Source: Paragonimus skrjabini miyazakii
Taxonomy: Eukaryota > Platyhelminthes > Trematoda > Plagiorchiida > Troglotrematidae
Assembly (NCBI GenBank): GCA_014338405.1
Contig: JTDE01000289.1
Location: 83,798 to 147,797 of the forward strand
Reading direction: 5' to 3'
Length of the DNA stretch: 64,000 nucleotides
Below are positions 59,186 to 64,000 of this stretch, piece by piece. Each line of letters begins with the position of its first letter. The first letter of the stretch is position 1. Both the position numbers and the translations under genes were made by a program. Below the pieces are notes generated by a model. It saw only the letters and a program-made list of their open reading frames with translations, was not told the origin of the DNA and searched no databases.

Positions 59186-59383
59186 CTGTTTTACGAGAAT
59201 CGACAAGCTGTCTTTGAATCGCTTAAATTCGAATCCCCAGATGCAAGCTCCCGCATCCACAATCTCGCCGATTTTCATAATTTGGTTTCTGTCAGTGACC
59301 CTTGAGATTTCCCTGGAATTGTGCTGAATCAAAAAGCCAGTGGCCATGTGACACAGCCTGCTTAGTAAGTGTCGCTCAATCGA
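59186..59383 (-). CDS. Candidate internal exon, unrecognised protein
   Basis: A long pyrimidine-rich acceptor (TTATTCCATGTACCAG) opens 198 bases, 66 codons, in phase 0. The frame reads SIERHLLSRLCHMATGFLIQ, then REISRVTDRNQIMKIGEIV, DAGACIWGFEFKRFKD and SLSILVKQ. It ends at CAG|GTCAGT, a usable donor, or earlier at CTC|GTAAAA. Codon composition looks coding. The opposite strand at 59400-59540 also has a protein-like reading (RRTTSSSIHFDRV ... SSDELSLRDEDLPF) with a potential 36-nt intron (GTAAGTGTCG ... GGAATAAG), so the true strand is not certain. Confidence 0.4.
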
Positions 59384-60098
59384 CTGGTACATGGAATAAG
59401 CTTATGAGAAGAACAACCAGTAGCTCCATCCATTTTGACAGAGTGACTGCAAAACCAGCATCCAGCTTCAGTAGCGATGAGTTATCACTCAGAGATGAGG
59501 ACCTTCCTTTCCATGTGCGTGTCCCTGTTCATGTTTTTATCTTTCAGTTTTTGCAGTTAAGAACATGTTCATTATTGTGAAAAAATAGCGATACTTTAAG
59601 GAAACTCTTCGGGAGTTACAGGTTTCTTCCCTTTTAACCACTCCATTTTTGCATAAAGCAATGAGAAGATGTAAATCACGTAATGTTCTCCGGAATAACA
59701 TTTCATACATTCTGGTCACATATGGACATGTAACTAATCTTGAACATTAAGATACGGTTCCATAGGGCGGAGATAATTGTTTAGGGGATTAGACAGGCTG
59801 GCACGGAAATGAAGTTTAAACAAATGGGGATACTGACTACCATGATAGCCGCAACGTCAACACATATTGTTTTTGAACACACAGGGGGGATTATAACGTC
59901 TGGTAGCGAAAGCCTCAACAAACAGGAGGATGTGTTTCCAGTGGCTTCGAAATATCATAGAGAATGCATCACAAACGTTGACCCTGTCCTGTCTGGATTA
60001 TGTGTTTTGCCGTTGATAACACTGGGCGCCACCCGTCGGGCTCTATGTGCGCGACTGGCGTTTCTAGTTGTGACAAAATTGAACACCAACAACACTCG
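59384..60098. other. No confident gene
   Basis: It holds the plus-strand Ser/Asp-rich reading described for the neighbouring exon and a frame at 59809-60102 starting MKFKQMGILTTMIAATSTHI, without domain or splice support. Confidence 0.25.
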
Positions 60099-60476
60099 AT
60101 AGCGGCCTTTGCATTTAGATGAGCCTTTCGGCTAGCCCACTTCGAAAAGAAGCACTAGACTCGAGTTTTGCTCTTATTAGAGCTCATCAGTAATGCATAT
60201 CCTTGTCCTGATCGGAGTGTACACTTTGACCGTCGTGCTTGTGAGCCTAGCGCGGTAACCATAACACCAGCAACCTCACAATAGGCATGACCAAATAATT
60301 AAATCCAAACGCTCACCCACAACCTTGTATGAATAGTGTTCAGCTTGCCCGATCATTTCGAAAGGGGAATGACCTGAATTACGCTGTTTTATCCAATCAA
60401 TAATCCTGTGATCTGGACTTCTCAATTAGGTTGAAGCTACTGTTTTCATTGAACCAACTGAGCACGGTTTGAATCA
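60099..60476 (-). mobile_element. HHR-SINE, subfamily 2
   Basis: A minus-strand copy of about 380 bp, colinear with 56049-56450 over its whole length. Its tRNA-like head reads GGTGTTATGGTTACCGCG. The ribozyme keeps CTGATGA, stem II GCTC/GAGC, stem I and GTC, but G12 of the GAAA core is A, so it should be inactive. Ribozyme region 60152-60196. Confidence 0.8.
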
Positions 60477-60480
60477 GCAG

Positions 60481-60525
60481 TGAAGGTTCAGGGATTTTGA
60501 AATAATCTAAATCCCCGAACCTTCA
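60481..60525. repeat. Hairpin at the SINE 5' boundary
   Basis: Arms 60481-60497 and 60509-60525 (17 nt each, 16 paired) around an 11-nt loop; arm sequence TGAAGGTTCAGGGATTT. It lies 4 bp outside the start of the subfamily 2 SINE at 60476. Confidence 0.8.
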
Positions 60526-63500
60526 ATACTGTTCCTAGTTGTATTTCCAACCCCTTGGGAACACGCCGTTTGATACGAAAAGCTAGCTGTCGGTTTGTCC
60601 CCCATTTGTCGATCATACCGCAACTACGTGAATATTTTGTAAACAACGAGATGTGACAGACTCCGTTTCTATAACAATTTTTTAATACAACGATGCTCAT
60701 CTACATTTCGGTAGTTTTCATTTACCAATGTTCGGACTACAAATCCGAACACATTGAATATAGTTGATACTAACCTTGTTGGAAAATGAGTCAACACATG
60801 AGTTGGTCGCGAAATATTTGTTACAACGCCCTGGTATTAATAGAATCCATCGAGAGAAAATTAAAGATGGAACGACTGGAAAATAGCGCACACATTGCAG
60901 CAAGATGGATGGCATAAGCAAACTAGATTTTCCTTTGGTAGTGTCCAGGAGTATGTTTCTTCCAATTATACATGCAATACATTAACCTCAGATGATTATA
61001 TATGATGAACCGATCGTGTTTATTATCAGATCAGCTGATCAAGCTAGAATTTTAATCTGAGAGATGTGCTTTATCAATATACCATAATAAAATTTGAATT
61101 TGAATTCGGTTCATCGTGTTAACTTGACTTAACCTGAAATCAAAATTTCGTTTATATTTCAACTGTAACTTTCATAAACCTTAGATAACATTTTGACTGA
61201 TTTACCAAAACTTTAAATGTTACGGCCGACTTGACACCTCAGTGAAACCCTGGGCGGCATATCACGTGAATTTACTCACACTTGCCTGACCACCTATTGA
61301 ACAAAACTCATGTGGATAAATTCACGCTCACTTGCGGCCTGGTTTAGTTAAGAGTTAACTTCCAGTTTGTCGCATCTCATTACTTTCTGCCTCAGCTGTT
61401 CGTTTTTCTGGTCAAGCGCAACACTTGGTGCGGTTAAATAATGCGCAAGAAAATATACAATATTCAAACCACGATCAACAACTAACTTCGGTGAATTTGT
61501 CAACAAGAAGTTTGATAAGTTAAATTTTTCCTTGAAAAGTCGGTCAATATTTTTTGCGCGCTATCCGTTCCAACATAAGTTTCGTCGGCCACATAACACT
61601 GTAAGTATTAGTTAAACCGATCATTTAAAACTCTCAACATAGAGGTAAATACGACTGCTTTATGTTAGGATTGTTAACGTTGTTAAACACAAACACCTTT
61701 CTTGAAAAATTTAAAAAAATGTGGCAGTCTACAAGATGGTTTTACTACTTCCACGAACGTGAGACGACCATTTTCTTTCACGCAACTGAGAAAGCATTGC
61801 GACGGATTTTACGCTGGTCATGCTAAAGCAAATGTTCCTGCATCTCTAAAAGGTTTGGCTACACATAGCGTATACTGAAATTTTCAAGACAGAGTAGAAA
61901 CAAACGAGTCGCACATGAAAGCGTAGAGAGCTGCTGCAAAGGTAGCTTCGGCTTCATAGGCAAACCCATTCCTGTAAATAGTATCGGTGAAATAGTGGCC
62001 GACTAAATTAATCCCCGTTTATTTAAACGGATGATAGTTCTATTCTAGATCCATGATAGACGAAGTCCTGTCTTTTTATTAGCTTGCTGCTAGGCTTCCT
62101 CGCGTTGCACTCACGTACGTCATAAGTAAGTACTCAGTCTTATGAGATATGCAGTTCAAACGGATTTTAACAGTACTTCTTTGTCATATTCGGCAGTTTG
62201 GTACAAAAGTTAATGTTATGGACGTGGACAAAAGAAAATCACCAGATCATCACTTCATATTCGACTTTGCAGTTGAAACTTTTACTCGTTAAAATTCAAA
62301 CTGTAGAACATTTCACGTCAGTCCTATCTTCGACCAGTAAGACAACGCTAAGTTCCAGCATTGCATGAAATGAGAAAACGAGATAGTTATAGGTTTGAAC
62401 AAGGCAGTTCAGTTTTACACTACTCATAAATAGTGCAGGATCAGCATGAAACTGTTTCGCGTCGACCACAGACAGGTAACTGGAAAACGGGTTAGCAGAA
62501 CGAGGTTACCAAGCCATAGTCCACTAAATTTTCTACTCTGTGGTTATCTTTAGCATTGATTTTATCTTGAAAAAACAATAATTTGGAAGCACTTAATGGT
62601 GACCATTATACACGAGTGCAGGTTGATTACTGAACTTATCCAGCCTGATATCTTGTCATTTCTTCATCAAAGGTTGTATTAGTGTAAGCATGTTCCGCTA
62701 GTTATCTTCGATGGAAAATGATATTTTCCTAGTAATCGGTGCATAACACAGTCTGATATACTGTTTTGTCAACCAGAATGGCAGTCATTTACATGTTAAT
62801 GATTAGCTTGGCATAATATCCACGAACGGGCTACGGAAATACCACCCCATGAATTGCTCCGCAAAAAAACTAACTGATTTTCGTTGATAGGTTTGAATGT
62901 AATAGATTTTTATACTTTCATCTCTTTTTCAGTATGAAACTATTATCGAATATCTTCTAATTAAAAATTTCAGGAATGTAACGATATGACCGGGCGTTTT
63001 TTTTTATTGGAACCAACGATCATGATCCTCGATGGGAAACCTCAACCAGTAACAGGCTTCGGAGTGGGACTATCATATCAAGCGAATCAGCTGCATGAAA
63101 CAGATTGATTTCAGCAATTACACCTGGTGTGTACGACTACGGCCGGATAACCGTTGATCTCTTGCAGCAGACTTTGCCATCAATTCATGACTAAATCAGC
63201 CGTGGGTGCACTTCAATCTGGGGAGTTTTTCGGAGTTCACCAATGCTTATTAGTGCTTGAGACATCGGGTTACTCGCGCACTAAGGATAAACCCTAATCC
63301 ACTCATTTATATTCTCGTTTTCCAAAAAATATCTTCAGCATTATCCTCGCAATTCTTCTTCGTTCGTTTTGGAGACTTTGCATCATAAAAGGTTGCATCT
63401 TTTTGTTATTTGCTAAGTCCTTCCACCTAAATTGACAACAAATCTAGAACCACACCGAACCACTATTGAGGATGAGAACGTTCCTGATAAAGTACAGCTT

Positions 63501-64000
63501 GGTCAGTTTCTTCGGTGATACGGTGTTCTAATGCATTGCTTATAATTCGGTCTTGCTGTTGGTTACGAAAGCAAAAAATTACAATTCATTGACAACTAGG
63601 CATACTTCGACTGGATATCCTTATACAGAATCGAATTAAAAGAAAAAGTAAACTGCCTGCTCGCTTGATGACGGAAACATCTATCTTGCTGCCAGTGTAC
63701 TGAAGGTGCGCAATATAACGTGTGCCTCTATATGATAAAAACTAACTGTGCGAGAAGTTCTTGTAGTTGCTGCTTGGAATTCTCAGACCATATATATGCC
63801 ATGGCAGTTCACATTATACCTCATTAATGAACCGATGAAACGATGTTATCTGGTATGTATAGTGAATTTGTTTAATAGAATAATCTGAGTCAACGTTGAT
63901 CACTCGGCAGAAGTTTCGAACATGCAGATACCATAACCTGACCAGCGAGTTACGTTAGTCGTACACGACTCCTACTGGATCCTGCTCTAAAGAGCGGTGT
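60526..64000. other. No gene seen to the right edge
   Basis: AT-rich. Minus frames at 60488-60700 and 60718-60921 lack recognisable content. A 10-bp inverted repeat (CGTGAATTTA / TAAATTCACG) lies near 61265 and 61318. No known transposon domain or repeat from the rest of the window was recognised. Confidence 0.3.

Noticed and set aside
1..64000. CRISPR arrays, rRNA, bacterial operons or viral genomes
   Set aside because: No regularly spaced repeats, rRNA landmarks, ribosome-binding sites or viral genes were seen; repeat content and introns are those of an animal genome.

Overview
The window looks like a piece of a flatworm genome, most probably a digenean fluke. The sequence is AT-rich (about 60% by eye) and gene-poor. 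It has spliceosomal-type introns, some possibly very small. Its repeats are an RTE-clade LINE, many Penelope-like elements (PLEs) with GIY-YIG endonuclease domains, and a tRNA-derived SINE that carries a hammerhead ribozyme. That mix is typical of trematodes. The species call is inference; no rRNA, mitochondrial or marker gene is present to fix it.

Layout. 1-508 (minus): a coding exon that runs off the left edge. 3.8-4.8 kb: a PLE scrap, a SINE scrap and two SINEs arranged head to head. 7.4-13.0 kb: a PLE reverse-transcriptase fragment, then an RTE LINE, a 100-N scaffold gap, and a second, diverged copy of the same RTE segment. 13-31 kb: mostly non-coding, with several possible short exons on both strands, a small fold-back PLE (25.7-26.1 kb) and a truncated SINE with an intact ribozyme core (30.0 kb). 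31.1-32.4 kb (minus): the best gene in the window, a compact two-coding-exon neuropeptide-type prohormone with four identical peptide units separated by basic cleavage sites. 38.0-40.7 kb: two PLE fragments, the second broken by an inversion and by a SINE. 42.2-44.6 kb: a nearly full-length PLE with 278-bp inverted terminal repeats. 49-64 kb: an RTE 3' tail, a pair of inverted unknown repeats, a decayed PLE, three SINEs and several candidate exons (Cys-rich exon at 53.1-53.4 kb, a 3' terminal exon with poly(A) signal at 57.6-58.2 kb, and an exon at 59.2-59.4 kb).

The two strongest results are (1) the repeated-peptide precursor, where four 11-residue units are identical in protein but differ at eight of eleven codons only by synonymous changes, and (2) the hammerhead ribozyme in the SINE family, with three copies whose catalytic core and paired stems look intact. 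A third theme is that three PLE copies share one architecture: a 5'-truncated body capped by an inverted copy of its own 3' end.

Limits. All gene models other than the transposons and the peptide precursor rest on reading frames and splice signals read by eye. In a 64-kb AT-rich window several short 'acceptor-open frame-donor' units are expected by chance, so those entries carry low confidence and are labelled candidates.
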